From Sphingorhabdus sp. SMR4y (GTDB taxonomy: Bacteria > Pseudomonadota > Alphaproteobacteria > Sphingomonadales > Sphingomonadaceae), in assembly GCF_002218195.1 (NCBI RefSeq), contig NZ_CP022336.1, positions 2,227,001 to 2,291,000 on the forward strand: a stretch of 64,000 bases of DNA, given 5' to 3'. The translations under genes and the position numbers were made by a program. The notes under the pieces were generated by a model, which worked only from the letters and a program-made list of their open reading frames with translations, was not told the DNA's origin and ran no database searches. Every line of letters starts with the position of its first letter. Position 1 is the stretch's first letter. This document shows, piece by piece, positions 1-8,313 of this stretch.

Positions 1-21
1 ACCCCGGCCGAATGGCAATAT

Positions 22-41
22 GAACCCGATTGGGCGGGTTC
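22..41. promoter_or_regulatory. Perfect 7-bp hairpin upstream of the bufferin operon
   Basis: GAACCCG at 22-28 pairs exactly with CGGGTTC at 35-41 around a six-base loop. It lies 36 bases before the first gene of the operon. No T-run follows, so it is more likely a 5' leader stem or a protein-binding palindrome than a terminator. A CGAA at 9-12 resembles the -10 element I recall for Caulobacter SigF promoters, but the matching -35 would lie outside the window. Confidence 0.45.
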
Positions 42-76
42 AGCCTTGTTCCCCCTTTCCAAGAAGAGGAAAATCT

Positions 77-370
77 ATGTCTACTCTGGTCAAAACAACC
101 GCCGCAGCCGCCGCCCTCGCCGCCGCCGCCACCCTGTCCCTGTCCGCCACCGCCGCGCAGGCCGCCGGCGCGAAGGAAAAATGCTATGGCGTCGCACTCG
201 CCGGCAAGAATGACTGCGCGGCCGGTCCGGGCACGAGCTGCGCCGGCACTTCGACGGCCGACTATCAGGGCGATGCCTGGAAATATGTCGCCAAGGGCAG
301 CTGCGTCAAAATGGGCGGTACGCTGGCCGCGCACAAGGGCAATGCGAAACCGGTTCCCAAAAAGGGCTGA
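77..370 (+). CDS. bufA1: BufA1-type bufferin precursor peptide (DUF2282)
   Basis: This is a secreted 97-residue precursor of the DUF2282 family, the substrate of MNIO enzymes in bufferin operons. Residues 1-30 are an alanine-rich signal peptide ending near AQA-AGA. The mature part has four cysteines, C36, C47, C55 and C76, in the family pattern [17 protein letters not shown] and GSC. In studied family members cysteines are converted to metal-binding groups and the peptide buffers copper; that activity is inferred here. ATG 77 is chosen over an in-frame ATG at 20 because it has an AGAGGA ribosome-binding site and starts directly at the signal peptide. The modifying enzyme gene follows 18 bases later. 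Confidence 0.93.
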   Translation: MSTLVKTTAAAAALAAAATLSLSATAAQAAGAKEKCYGVALAGKNDCAAGPGTSCAGTSTADYQGDAWKYVAKGSCVKMGGTLAAHKGNAKPVPKKG

Positions 371-388
371 ACCCGCTAAATTCCGTGG

Positions 389-1303
389 ATGGCCGCTATT
401 CCTGCCCCTCATGTTTCGTCGGTGACCCCGATGCCGAACTCCCTCCCCCCGTCGGGCGGCATTGGTCTCAAGTCGGTCCATTACAGCCATGTGCTGGACG
501 ATAAGACGCCAGCGAAACGCCCCTCCTGGGTGGAGGTCCATCCACAGAATTACTTCGGCGATGGCGGACCGGCGCACCGCTGGCTCACCGCCATCGCCGG
601 GGTCTATCCCCTGAGCTTTCACAGCGTCGGCCTGTCGCTCGGCAGCGCCGGCGGGCTGAACAGCGATGACCTGGAAAAGCTGGCCGCGCTCTGCGACCGC
701 TATCAGCCCGCCATGGTCTCCGACCACCTCAGCTGGAGCGGCAATGCCCATGACCGCTACCCCGACCTGCTCCCCATTCCCTATACGCGCGAAGCGCTCG
801 ATCATTTTGCCGGCGAGATCGGCAAGGTGCAGGACCGGCTGCAACGCCCGATCCTGATCGAAAATCCGTCGCGCTATCTGTCCTATCGCGATGACAGCAT
901 GAGCGAGACCGACTTCATCCACACGCTCTGCCGGCAAGCGGGCTGCGGGCTATTGTTCGACATCAACAATGTCGAGGTGACCGCAACCAATGTCGGGCTG
1001 GACATGACCGCCTATATCGACGCGATCGATCCGGCAATCGTCGGCGAAATCCACCTCGCCGGCCATGCCACGGAAAGTCATGACAGCGGACCGCTGCTGA
1101 TCGACGATCATGGATCGATCGTCAGCGATATCACCTGGGACCTCTACCGCCGCTTCATCTCCCGTGCCGGACCGAAGCCGACGCTGATCGAATGGGACAC
1201 GGACATTCCGGACTATGATGTGCTGATGGCAGAGGTCGCCAAGGCCGAAACCATATTGGCCGACCCCCTGCCGGAGGAGCCGCGCCATGCCCTCGCTCGC
1301 TGA
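389..1303 (+). CDS. bufB: MNIO-family peptide-modifying oxidase (DUF692)
   Basis: This is a multinuclear non-heme iron oxidative enzyme of the DUF692/MbnB family, with a TIM-barrel fold, that acts on cysteines of the adjacent DUF2282 peptide. Expected metal ligands are visible: His78 in SFHSVG, Asp112-His113 in SDHLSW, Glu158 in IENPSRY, Asp191 and Asn193 in DINNVE, Glu220 and His222 in GEIHLAG, His241 in DDHGS and Glu268 in IEWDTD. The 304-residue length uses ATG 389. ATG 431, which begins a few residues before GIGLK as in many relatives, is a real alternative, and neither has a strong ribosome-binding site. The end overlaps the next gene by 17 bases, which implies coupled translation. Product chemistry is inferred from the family. 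Confidence 0.93.
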   Translation: MAAIPAPHVSSVTPMPNSLPPSGGIGLKSVHYSHVLDDKTPAKRPSWVEVHPQNYFGDGGPAHRWLTAIAGVYPLSFHSVGLSLGSAGGLNSDDLEKLAALCDRYQPAMVSDHLSWSGNAHDRYPDLLPIPYTREALDHFAGEIGKVQDRLQRPILIENPSRYLSYRDDSMSETDFIHTLCRQAGCGLLFDINNVEVTATNVGLDMTAYIDAIDPAIVGEIHLAGHATESHDSGPLLIDDHGSIVSDITWDLYRRFISRAGPKPTLIEWDTDIPDYDVLMAEVAKAETILADPLPEEPRHALAR

Positions 1304-2018
1304 CAGCCAGTCGCGATTCATCGCCTGCCTGCAAAAAGGCCCGGCGCATTTTCCCGATGACCTGTTCGCCGAGGACAAGGCGCGCGCGCTGCTCGGTCTG
1401 AAGGCCCATGCCAACACCATCTCCCACGCCCGGCTGGTGGCGCTGGAAGATTGCTATCCCCGCTTGCACGAGCATATCGGCCATGAAGATTTTCTCGGCC
1501 TCTCGCGTGCCTATGTCGAGCAACAGACGGTCATGGCCAGCGATCTCAACCATATTGGCGCCGGCTTTCCCGAATTTCTAGAGGAGCGCGGATATCGCGG
1601 CGCGGAAACCGATCTTGCCCGGATCGAATGGGCCTGGCTGGAAAGCTATCGCAGCGCCGATACCCAGCCGCTGGCGCTGACCGATATCGCCACGCTCGGC
1701 GAAGCGGACCTGCTAGCCTTTCCCCTGGCCGCCCATCCGGCGATGCGGCTGATCGGACTGACCGCGCCGCTGTCGCCGGCACTGCCCGAACTGGCGGGCA
1801 TGGACCCCGATGCGCTGATGATCGCCCGGCCGGAAGCGCAGGTCCTGTTCCATCCGCTGACCGCGACCGAACGAGCGATTGCGGAAAAAATTCCCGCGTG
1901 CGCAAATATCGGTAACCTTTTGGCCTATGCGCTCGAACTGGGGGATGAAGCCACGGCGATGCAGCCCATTATCAAGCTGATCCAGGCCGGGGCGCTGACA
2001 CCAGTCGAGGGAATTTGA
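1287..2018 (+). CDS. bufC: BufC/HvfC-type MNIO partner protein (DUF2063)
   Basis: This 243-residue protein matches the DUF2063 partner always found beside DUF692 enzymes; it is thought to bring the precursor peptide to the oxidase. The N-terminal half carries the family helices (QSRFIACLQKGP, YPRLHEHIGHEDF, LSRAYVE). The C-terminal part is a more variable domain ending in a winged-helix-like segment (EKIPACANIGNLL, IQAGALTP). There is no signal peptide, so modification is expected in the cytoplasm before export. It starts inside bufB and ends one base before the DoxX gene, so the genes are tightly coupled. Confidence 0.88.
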   Translation: MPSLADSQSRFIACLQKGPAHFPDDLFAEDKARALLGLKAHANTISHARLVALEDCYPRLHEHIGHEDFLGLSRAYVEQQTVMASDLNHIGAGFPEFLEERGYRGAETDLARIEWAWLESYRSADTQPLALTDIATLGEADLLAFPLAAHPAMRLIGLTAPLSPALPELAGMDPDALMIARPEAQVLFHPLTATERAIAEKIPACANIGNLLAYALELGDEATAMQPIIKLIQAGALTPVEGI

Positions 2019-2019
2019 T

Positions 2020-2460
2020 ATGAAATCCATGGTCAGGAAGATGATCCGGCTGGTCAGCGGTTCGCTGCCGGAGGGCATCGCCCTGCTGTTCGTCCGCTTG
2101 GCGCTCGCCGGCATTTTCTGGCGCTCCGCCCGGACCAAGGTCGAGGAGGACAGCTGGCTGCAGGTGAGCGATACCACGGTTCTGCTGTTTCGCGAGGAAT
2201 ATGGCATGCCCTGGCCGGAAATCACCGGCCTGCTGGCGACCTATGCAGAGCATTTTCTGCCCATCCTGGTGGTGCTCGGCCTGTTTACCCGAATCGGCGC
2301 CGCCGGATTGCTGGTAATGACTCTGGTCATCCAGTTTTTCGTCTATCCCGAGCCCTGGTGGCAGGTGCATATTCTCTGGGTGGCGCTGGCCGGCATATTG
2401 ATCGTGCGGGGTGGCGGCCTGTTTTCGGTCGACCGGCTGACCGGTCACAAGTTCGGCTGA
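2020..2460 (+). CDS. DoxX-family integral membrane protein of the bufferin operon
   Basis: This is a 146-residue DoxX-like protein with about four membrane helices (ALLFVRLALAGIFW, ITGLLATYAEHFLPILVVLG, LLVMTLVIQFFVYP, ILWVALAGILIV). DoxX proteins are common fourth genes in DUF2282/DUF692 operons, where a redox or quinone-linked role has been suggested. No catalytic residues are recognisable. It begins one base after bufC and ends four bases before the sigma-factor gene, so it is clearly co-transcribed. Confidence 0.85.
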   Translation: MKSMVRKMIRLVSGSLPEGIALLFVRLALAGIFWRSARTKVEEDSWLQVSDTTVLLFREEYGMPWPEITGLLATYAEHFLPILVVLGLFTRIGAAGLLVMTLVIQFFVYPEPWWQVHILWVALAGILIVRGGGLFSVDRLTGHKFG

Positions 2461-2464
2461 ACCG

Positions 2465-2989
2465 ATGATCGCCAGCGAAGAAACATTCCGGCGTCTGATG
2501 ACCAAGGCCCAGGCTGGCGACAAGCTCTGCTATTCCAGCCTGCTGACCGAATGCGAAAAATGGCTGCGGCGCTATTATGCGCGCAAGATCAACCCGGCGG
2601 CGATCGATGATCTGGTTCAGGAAACGCTGATATCGCTGCACCGCAAGCGGGCGAGCTACGATCCGGCGAGGCCCTTTCTGCCATGGCTCGCCGCTATTGG
2701 CCGCTATCGCTGGATCGACAGCCTGCGCAAGATATACCGGCACGAACATGACCAGCTCTATGAAGATATGGTCGCCGATCCGCAGGACGAAACGGTTACC
2801 GCCAAGGTTAGCCTCGCGCGCCTGCTCGACATGCTCCCGCCGAAACAGGCCGAGGTGATCAGCCTGGTCAAGATCGAAGGGCTCAGCATCATCGAGGCTT
2901 CGGCCAGGACCGGCCAGTCGGAATCATTGGTCAAAGTGAATATCCATCGGGGACTGAAAAAGCTCTCCTCGATGGTCGAATCAGAATGA
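2465..2989 (+). CDS. sigF: ECF RNA polymerase sigma factor, SigF-like
   Basis: This is a 174-residue ECF sigma factor. Sigma region 2 covers about residues 15-90 with the typical AIDDLVQETLISLHRK and PFLPWLAAIGRYRWIDSLRK segments. Region 4 covers about 115-170 with LLDMLPPKQAEVISL, then a helix-turn-helix (SIIEASARTGQSESLVKVNIHRGLKKL). The following gene encodes a DUF1109/NrsF protein, the anti-sigma partner of Caulobacter SigF, which controls a bufferin-type gene set in response to copper and oxidative stress. It therefore probably drives this operon, including itself. The symbol is assigned by context and family, not by a phylogeny. Confidence 0.88.
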   Translation: MIASEETFRRLMTKAQAGDKLCYSSLLTECEKWLRRYYARKINPAAIDDLVQETLISLHRKRASYDPARPFLPWLAAIGRYRWIDSLRKIYRHEHDQLYEDMVADPQDETVTAKVSLARLLDMLPPKQAEVISLVKIEGLSIIEASARTGQSESLVKVNIHRGLKKLSSMVESE

Positions 2990-3008
2990 CAGTAGAAGAG
3001 TATATATA

Positions 3009-3644
3009 ATGTCGGACATGATGATAGATCGTCTCGTTGAAGATTTGACGCCCGTGAAACCATTGAAAAACCGCAACGGTTTTGCCCTTACACTGGCGAT
3101 GGCCGCGATCGTGGCGGCGCTGGTTGTCATGATCGCCGGAATTCGCGGGGATATTCTGATGGGCATGCCCCATCCGATGTTCTTTCTACGGGGCGGAGTG
3201 CTGCTGCTGCTGGGTCTGACCAGCAGCTATGCCGTCATCGCGATGAGCCAGCCGGCCGTCGGCAACAGCTTCAAGGGCTGGATCTGGGCTCTCGCCGCAG
3301 CCCTGCTCTTTCCGGCCACGGCAGCGGTCATGGCAGTGATCGCGAGGCCCGACGATATGGCGATACTGGTCCCGCGCTATGGCATGGAATGCCTGGGAGT
3401 CAGCATGCTGGCCGGTCTTGGCATCGCGGCGGCCCAGGTGCTCTGGCTGCGCCGCGGCGCGCCGGTGGCTCTGGAACGGGCGGGCTGGCTGGTCGGCATG
3501 TCGTCCGGCGCGCTCGGCGCCGCAGCCTACAGTCTGCACTGCCCGTTCAACAGCATATTCTATGTCGGCCTGTGGTATTCTCTGGCCGTGGCATTATGTG
3601 CAATTGGCGGGCGTTTGCTGGTGCCCCGGCTTATCCGCTGGTAA
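3009..3644 (+). CDS. nrsF: NrsF-type membrane anti-sigma factor (DUF1109)
   Basis: This 211-residue protein has a short cytoplasmic N-terminus followed by six hydrophobic segments, the DUF1109 layout. It would hold the upstream ECF sigma factor at the membrane until signalled. Two cysteines, C128 in YGMECLG and C178 in SLHCPFN, sit almost where I recall the sensory cysteines of Caulobacter NrsF (about 131 and 181); a third, C197, lies in the last helix. That supports thiol or metal sensing. The start is 19 bases after the sigma gene. Fifty bases separate it from sppA, so the operon probably ends here. Confidence 0.9.
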   Translation: MSDMMIDRLVEDLTPVKPLKNRNGFALTLAMAAIVAALVVMIAGIRGDILMGMPHPMFFLRGGVLLLLGLTSSYAVIAMSQPAVGNSFKGWIWALAAALLFPATAAVMAVIARPDDMAILVPRYGMECLGVSMLAGLGIAAAQVLWLRRGAPVALERAGWLVGMSSGALGAAAYSLHCPFNSIFYVGLWYSLAVALCAIGGRLLVPRLIRW

Positions 3645-3694
3645 TATCGGGCCGCGATCCCATATAGTGGGATGAATCCGGTCAAAACAGGGAT

Positions 3695-5587
3695 ATGAAT
3701 ATGCAATTTGCGCGAGCGGCGTGGAAATTTCTGGTCGCGATAAAGGACGCTATGGTCCTGATCGCCATGCTGCTGTTTTTCGGCGCGCTTTATGCCCTGC
3801 TGTCGGCCCAGCCCAATAGTGGCGCGATCCGCGACGGCGCCTTGCTGCTCGATCTGAATGGCGTGATTGTCGAAGAGCCGGCAGCGCCGACCTTCGAGGA
3901 TTTCCTGGCGGGCGCCGGCAACAGCCCGCGCGAATATCGCTTGCGCGATGTCGTCCGTGCGATTGATGCCAGCGCGGAGGATGACCGCGTCAAAGCCATT
4001 GTTCTGGACCTCAGCAGCTTCGCCGGCGGCGGCCAGACCAGTCTGACCGATATCGGCGAATCGCTCGCCCGCGCCAAAAAGGCGGGCAAGCCGGTCTACG
4101 CATTTGCCAATTTCTACAGCGATGACAGCTACCAGCTTGCAGCCCATGCCACGGAAATCTGGATGGATCCGATGGGCGGAATCATCTTTGCCGGCCCCGG
4201 CGGCAACCGGCTCTATTACAAAGGCCTGATCGACCGGCTCGGCGTGACCGCCAATATCTATCGCGTCGGCACCTACAAGAGCGCCGTCGAACCCTATATG
4301 CGCGCCGACCAGTCGCCCGCCTCCCGCGAGGCATCGCAGGCGCTTTACGACGTGCTTTGGCAGGGCTGGCTTGCCGACATCAGGAAATCGCGGCCCCAAG
4401 CCATGGTCAAAGGCTTTGCCGAAGATCCCGCGACGGTCATCGCTGCCGCCGGTGGCGACTATGCTGCGGTCGCCATGCAACAGAAACTGGTCGATAAACT
4501 GGGCGACAAGACCGCCTTTGACCGCTTTGTCGCCGAAAAGGTGGGGCTGGACGAAACGGCCACGCCGGACCGGTTCAACGCGATCGACTATGACGACTTT
4601 GTCGCCGCCCATCCGGTCGGGACGGACGGCTCCGCGATTGGCGTGATCACCGTTGCCGGAGAGATTGTCGGCGGCAAGACGGGTCCCGGCATGGCCGCCA
4701 GCGGCCGGATTGCCGAGCTCATCTACAGCGCCTTGGAAGAAGAAGACATCAAGGCGCTGGTGGTCCGTGTGGATTCACCCGGCGGCTCGGCCTTCGCCAG
4801 CGAAGAAATTCGTCTGGCCCTGCTGGAGGCAAAGAAGAAGAACCTGCCGGTCATCGTCTCGATGGGCGATGTCGCGGCCAGCGGCGGCTATTGGATCGCA
4901 ACCGCCGGCGACCATATTTTTGCCGAGCCCGACACGATCACGGGGTCCATCGGCGTGTTCGCGGTTCTGCCGAGCTTTGAAAAGGCGCTTGCGAAATGGG
5001 GGATCACGGCCGACGGCGTCCAGACCACGCCGCTGTCTGGCGAGCCCGATTTTGTCGGGGGATTCAGCGACGATCTTGATGTGATTCTGCAGGCCGGTGT
5101 CGAAGACAGCTATGGCGACTTCATCAAACTGGTCGCAGCAGCGCGCGGCAAGACAGCACAAGAGGTCGATACGATCGGACAGGGCCGCGTCTGGGACGGC
5201 GGCACCGCCCGGCAACTGGGCCTGGTCGACAGCTTTGGCGGCATGACCGAGGCACTGGCCGAGGCGGCCGAGCGCGCGGGCCTCGCTCAAGGCTCCTATC
5301 ACCCGCAATATCTCGATCCACAGAGCAGAATCTCCTGGCTGCCGTTTGAAGTCCTGCCCCTGGTCCGGCAGCAATCTGCGCCGGTCACTGGGGTCATCGG
5401 CTGGGCCGCGCAGCGCCAGAAGGCAATCGCCGGCGAAGCGCTGGCGACTGCGCAGGGCTTGCTGGCCCGCGAGGATGTCCAGGCATTGTGCCTCGAATGC
5501 GGAACCGGCGTGCACCGGAACGCCAGCGCGTCGGCCAGCTGGTTCGACCGGCTGCTGGGCTATTCCCTGTCTTCCGCTCCGCGATAG
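3695..5587 (+). CDS. sppA: Signal peptide peptidase SppA, 67-kDa long form
   Basis: This is a 630-residue double-domain SppA, an inner-membrane serine protease that cleaves remnant signal peptides. Residues 17-38 form the N-terminal membrane anchor (DAMVLIAMLLFFGALYALL). The catalytic Lys is K195 in VGTYKSAVEP, in the N-terminal S49 domain. The nucleophile is S396 in GDVAASGGYW, in the C-terminal domain after the SPGGS oxyanion motif. Length and Lys/Ser spacing match the E. coli type. Its 3' end overlaps the convergent UPF0126 gene by 28 bases, so the last nine codons are read on both strands. Confidence 0.95.
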   Translation: MNMQFARAAWKFLVAIKDAMVLIAMLLFFGALYALLSAQPNSGAIRDGALLLDLNGVIVEEPAAPTFEDFLAGAGNSPREYRLRDVVRAIDASAEDDRVKAIVLDLSSFAGGGQTSLTDIGESLARAKKAGKPVYAFANFYSDDSYQLAAHATEIWMDPMGGIIFAGPGGNRLYYKGLIDRLGVTANIYRVGTYKSAVEPYMRADQSPASREASQALYDVLWQGWLADIRKSRPQAMVKGFAEDPATVIAAAGGDYAAVAMQQKLVDKLGDKTAFDRFVAEKVGLDETATPDRFNAIDYDDFVAAHPVGTDGSAIGVITVAGEIVGGKTGPGMAASGRIAELIYSALEEEDIKALVVRVDSPGGSAFASEEIRLALLEAKKKNLPVIVSMGDVAASGGYWIATAGDHIFAEPDTITGSIGVFAVLPSFEKALAKWGITADGVQTTPLSGEPDFVGGFSDDLDVILQAGVEDSYGDFIKLVAAARGKTAQEVDTIGQGRVWDGGTARQLGLVDSFGGMTEALAEAAERAGLAQGSYHPQYLDPQSRISWLPFEVLPLVRQQSAPVTGVIGWAAQRQKAIAGEALATAQGLLAREDVQALCLECGTGVHRNASASASWFDRLLGYSLSSAPR

Positions 5588-6192
5588 GCCGGCAGCGACA
5601 GTCCCTTGACAATGGCCAGCGCGCGGAGGGAAAAACCTGCGGCAAAGGCGATCAGCGCGGCGATGAATCCCTGCACACCGATCTGGACCAGCAGCACGAA
5701 TACCGACGCCGCGAGCGCCCCGGCGGTCACATAAAGCTCGGGCCGGATGATGATCGAGGGCTCGCCGGCAATCAGATCGCGGATCACGCCGCCGACGCTG
5801 GCGGTGATAATGCCCATGATCGCGGCGGGGACGGGATCAATCCCCAGTTGCATCGCCTTGGCGGCTCCGAACACCGAATACGCCGCCAGACCGATCGCGT
5901 CGAACCAGTCGACCGCCGCCGGTCGCCAGAATTTGACCGGTGTTACCCATATCAGCAAGGCAATCCCCAGACATAATATCGGTACGCGGGCATCCTGCAC
6001 CCAGAAGACCGGCGCGCCGATCAGCAGATCACGCACGGTACCGCCGCCGACACCGGTAACCAGCGCAAAAAAGCCGAAAGTCACCAGCGTCTGCCGGTTG
6101 CGCGCCGCGACCAGCGCTCCGGATATGGCAAAGACCGCAATCCCGAACAGGTCGAGCCAGCCCAGCGCGCTGTAGAGAAAACCGGAATTCAT
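5560..6192 (-). CDS. TRIC/UPF0126 family membrane channel protein
   Basis: This is a 210-residue protein with two glycine-rich repeats of three helices, the UPF0126 (bacterial TRIC, YadS/YicG-like) pattern. The paired signatures are TGVGGGTVRDLLIG in the first repeat and ASVGGVIRDLIAG in the second. Family members act as trimeric cation channels or glycine carriers; the substrate here is unknown. The start at 6192 (MNSGFLYS) is preferred because it overlaps the upstream PepSY gene by ATGA; the reading frame extends further upstream but that part has no membrane character. The 3' end overlaps sppA. Confidence 0.88.
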   Translation of the reverse strand: MNSGFLYSALGWLDLFGIAVFAISGALVAARNRQTLVTFGFFALVTGVGGGTVRDLLIGAPVFWVQDARVPILCLGIALLIWVTPVKFWRPAAVDWFDAIGLAAYSVFGAAKAMQLGIDPVPAAIMGIITASVGGVIRDLIAGEPSIIIRPELYVTAGALAASVFVLLVQIGVQGFIAALIAFAAGFSLRALAIVKGLSLPAYRGAEDRE

Positions 6193-6863
6193 GCCCTTTT
6201 CCTTCGTCTGCGACGGGTGAACAGCAGGACAAATCCGAGAATCGATCCGAGCAGCGCCAGTACCGCCGAACCGATCAATATCGGGTGACTGGTGTCTTCG
6301 CGCGTCTGCAGGTCCATGATATGCAGGCCCCACATGAAATCGAAGGCCCGCCAGAACCGCGTCCTTACGGCCAGGGTCTCGCCCGTGTCCGCATCGATGT
6401 AAAAGCGCGCGTCATCGTCGAATACAACCTGCCACGAGGGCCGTCCGCTGCGTTGTTCCATCGGCGCCTGGTCGGCAGCAAACAGGGTAACCGACCGGAT
6501 CGCCGCTTCCCCGGCCCGGGCCGCGCTCGCTAGCCTGTTAGCTTCGGCACCCCATACCGGCGGCAGCAAGACGCCAGTTTCTGCGTCCGCCCGACGCCTG
6601 CCGCCGTCGGCATAGGCAATCACCCAAAAGGGACCGGCGCTGTTCTGCTGCAGGGTCAGGCTCTTCGCCTGCCGCCCGTCCAGCATCGGTGGCACCGGCC
6701 TGATGGCATCGAGCACCGGCGTCGCGCTGCGCAAATGGGTGCCGCGCACGGTCTCTATCGGTTGCACCACCATCAGCAAGCCGCTGGCGGTCCAGATGAT
6801 GATCGGCACCCCGATCAGCCAGCCCAGCCAGACATGCCAGCGCATGAGTTTATGATGTTTCAT
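6189..6863 (-). CDS. PepSY-domain membrane protein
   Basis: This is a 224-residue protein with a membrane helix near the N-terminus (WLIGVPIIIWTASGLLMVV), two PepSY-like stretches in the middle (one ending in FYIDADTGETLAVRTR), and a C-terminal helix (IGSAVLALLGSILGFVLLF) followed by a basic tail. The pattern RWHVWLGWLIGVP and WGLHIMD resembles PepSY-associated proteins linked to iron or redox transport, but the function is unknown. The start at 6863 is preferred over 6887 because a purine-rich segment precedes it. It is coupled by ATGA to the UPF0126 gene. Confidence 0.8.
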   Translation of the reverse strand: MKHHKLMRWHVWLGWLIGVPIIIWTASGLLMVVQPIETVRGTHLRSATPVLDAIRPVPPMLDGRQAKSLTLQQNSAGPFWVIAYADGGRRRADAETGVLLPPVWGAEANRLASAARAGEAAIRSVTLFAADQAPMEQRSGRPSWQVVFDDDARFYIDADTGETLAVRTRFWRAFDFMWGLHIMDLQTREDTSHPILIGSAVLALLGSILGFVLLFTRRRRRKRA

Positions 6864-6892
6864 ATCGTCGCCCCGGCCTTTCTGCAAAATGG

Positions 6893-8218
6893 CTAACTGG
6901 CCAATAGGGCCCCGATCTGTCGCGCACCATCGATTGTTTGATAGTCCTGAAACTTGTCACCGATCACCTGCATGCCGACGGGCAGGCCGTCGACGGTGCC
7001 AACAGGCAGCACGGTTGCCGGAAGGCCGGGGAAGGTCACCAGTCCCGCCCAGGCAAGCTGCGGGCTGGCGGGAAGATTTTCGCCGTCAATCGCAATATCC
7101 CCCTGGAAAATCTGCCCGTCATGATGCGGAAAGGCCGGGGTTGCGCTCACCGGAGCCAGCACAAAATCAAATGTGCCGAACAGGTCGCGCCATTGGCGAT
7201 AGACACGCGCCTGAATATCGCAAAGGTCAAACCAGTCGCGCACCGTGGCTTGCGTGCCATCGGGTGCCGGAAGGCCACCGGCCATCGCAATGTTGAGCAT
7301 CTTGAGATAGCCGTCATGGGCTGCCTCGAGATCGGGAATCAATGTGCACCGCCGCTCGACCTGGCCCCCGGCATCCTCGATCCGGCCGGCGACCCGGTCC
7401 AGTTCGGCGCGATAGCCGCGCGAACATCCGACCGTCGGCTGCTCATCGATCAGCAGAAAACGACCGCCCCTGATCGCGACATCCCGCCGCTGCAGCGGAT
7501 GGTCGAGCGTAACCTCCAGCAAGGTCGCCAGATCCTCCGCCGAGCGGGCCAGCGGACCGCACACTGACAGCGCCGGTCGCGCGGAGTCGGTACCGGGATA
7601 GCCATGACCCTCCAGGCTGATGACATCGAAGGTCGGCTTGTGCCCCCAGATGCCGCAATAATGCGCCGGCACGCGAATCGACCCGCCAATATCGGATCCG
7701 AATTCACAGGGCAGCATCCCCGCGCTGACCGCGGCCGCTGCGCCGCCGGAGGAGCCGCCCGGAGTGCGGTCGAGGTCATGCGGATTGTTGGTGCGGCCGT
7801 AGACCGGATTGTTCGACTGCCAGTCGGCAAGGTCTGGCGGGACATTGGTCTTGCCGACGATGACGGCGCCCGCCCGCTTGAGCCGCTGGACAACGGTCGC
7901 ATCGGATTGCGCGATATTGTCACGCGCATGCTCCAGACCCCAGGTCGAGGGATGGCCGGCGAGGTTGAAGCTTTCCTTGACCGTCATCGGCACGCCGAAA
8001 AGCGGCTGGCCCGCTTGTGGTCCTTCATTGTCCAGCCTTTTGGCGGCAGCACGCGCGGCATCAAAATCGCGCACAACCACCGCGTTGATCGGACCATCCA
8101 GTGCTTCAATACGGGCGATAGCCGCTTCCGTCGCCTCCAGCGCCGAAAGTTTGCCGCCAGCAATATCGGCCGCGATCTCCGTCGCTGTGGCTTCGGTGGT
8201 CAGTGATGCAATCGCCAT
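6893..8218 (-). CDS. Amidase signature family hydrolase
   Basis: This 441-residue enzyme has the complete Ser-cisSer-Lys triad of the amidase signature family: Lys81 in MTVKES, the serine pair 156-157 in PGGSSGGA and the nucleophile Ser180 in GSDIGGSIR. It should hydrolyse a carbon-nitrogen amide bond; the substrate is not visible. It stands alone rather than beside gatB or gatC, and the C-terminal half is not GatA-like, so it is probably not the tRNA amidotransferase subunit. It lies downstream of lpdA on the same strand with a 9-bp inverted repeat between them. Confidence 0.92.
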   Translation of the reverse strand: MAIASLTTEATATEIAADIAGGKLSALEATEAAIARIEALDGPINAVVVRDFDAARAAAKRLDNEGPQAGQPLFGVPMTVKESFNLAGHPSTWGLEHARDNIAQSDATVVQRLKRAGAVIVGKTNVPPDLADWQSNNPVYGRTNNPHDLDRTPGGSSGGAAAAVSAGMLPCEFGSDIGGSIRVPAHYCGIWGHKPTFDVISLEGHGYPGTDSARPALSVCGPLARSAEDLATLLEVTLDHPLQRRDVAIRGGRFLLIDEQPTVGCSRGYRAELDRVAGRIEDAGGQVERRCTLIPDLEAAHDGYLKMLNIAMAGGLPAPDGTQATVRDWFDLCDIQARVYRQWRDLFGTFDFVLAPVSATPAFPHHDGQIFQGDIAIDGENLPASPQLAWAGLVTFPGLPATVLPVGTVDGLPVGMQVIGDKFQDYQTIDGARQIGALLAS

Positions 8219-8220
8219 AG

Positions 8221-8269
8221 TCTCTCCCCCCGGGTTCCGGGCGGGAAGCCGTGACCCTTTGGGGAGAGA
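8221..8269. terminator. Inverted repeat between lpdA and the amidase gene
   Basis: TCTCTCCCC at 8221-8229 is complementary to GGGGAGAGA at 8261-8269, with a 31-base loop that is itself GC-rich. It sits directly before the amidase start and after lpdA on the minus strand. No T-run is present, so terminator function is only possible; an mRNA processing or regulatory stem is equally likely. Confidence 0.35.
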
Positions 8270-8313
8270 TGCTACTGCTGACCGGGTTCCACATCAAGTG
8301 CGGAGCGCGGACG

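Noticed and set aside
6192-6333. Upstream extension of the UPF0126 gene
   Set aside because: It overlaps the PepSY gene in another frame and has no membrane character; the ATGA overlap at 6189-6192 supports the shorter start.
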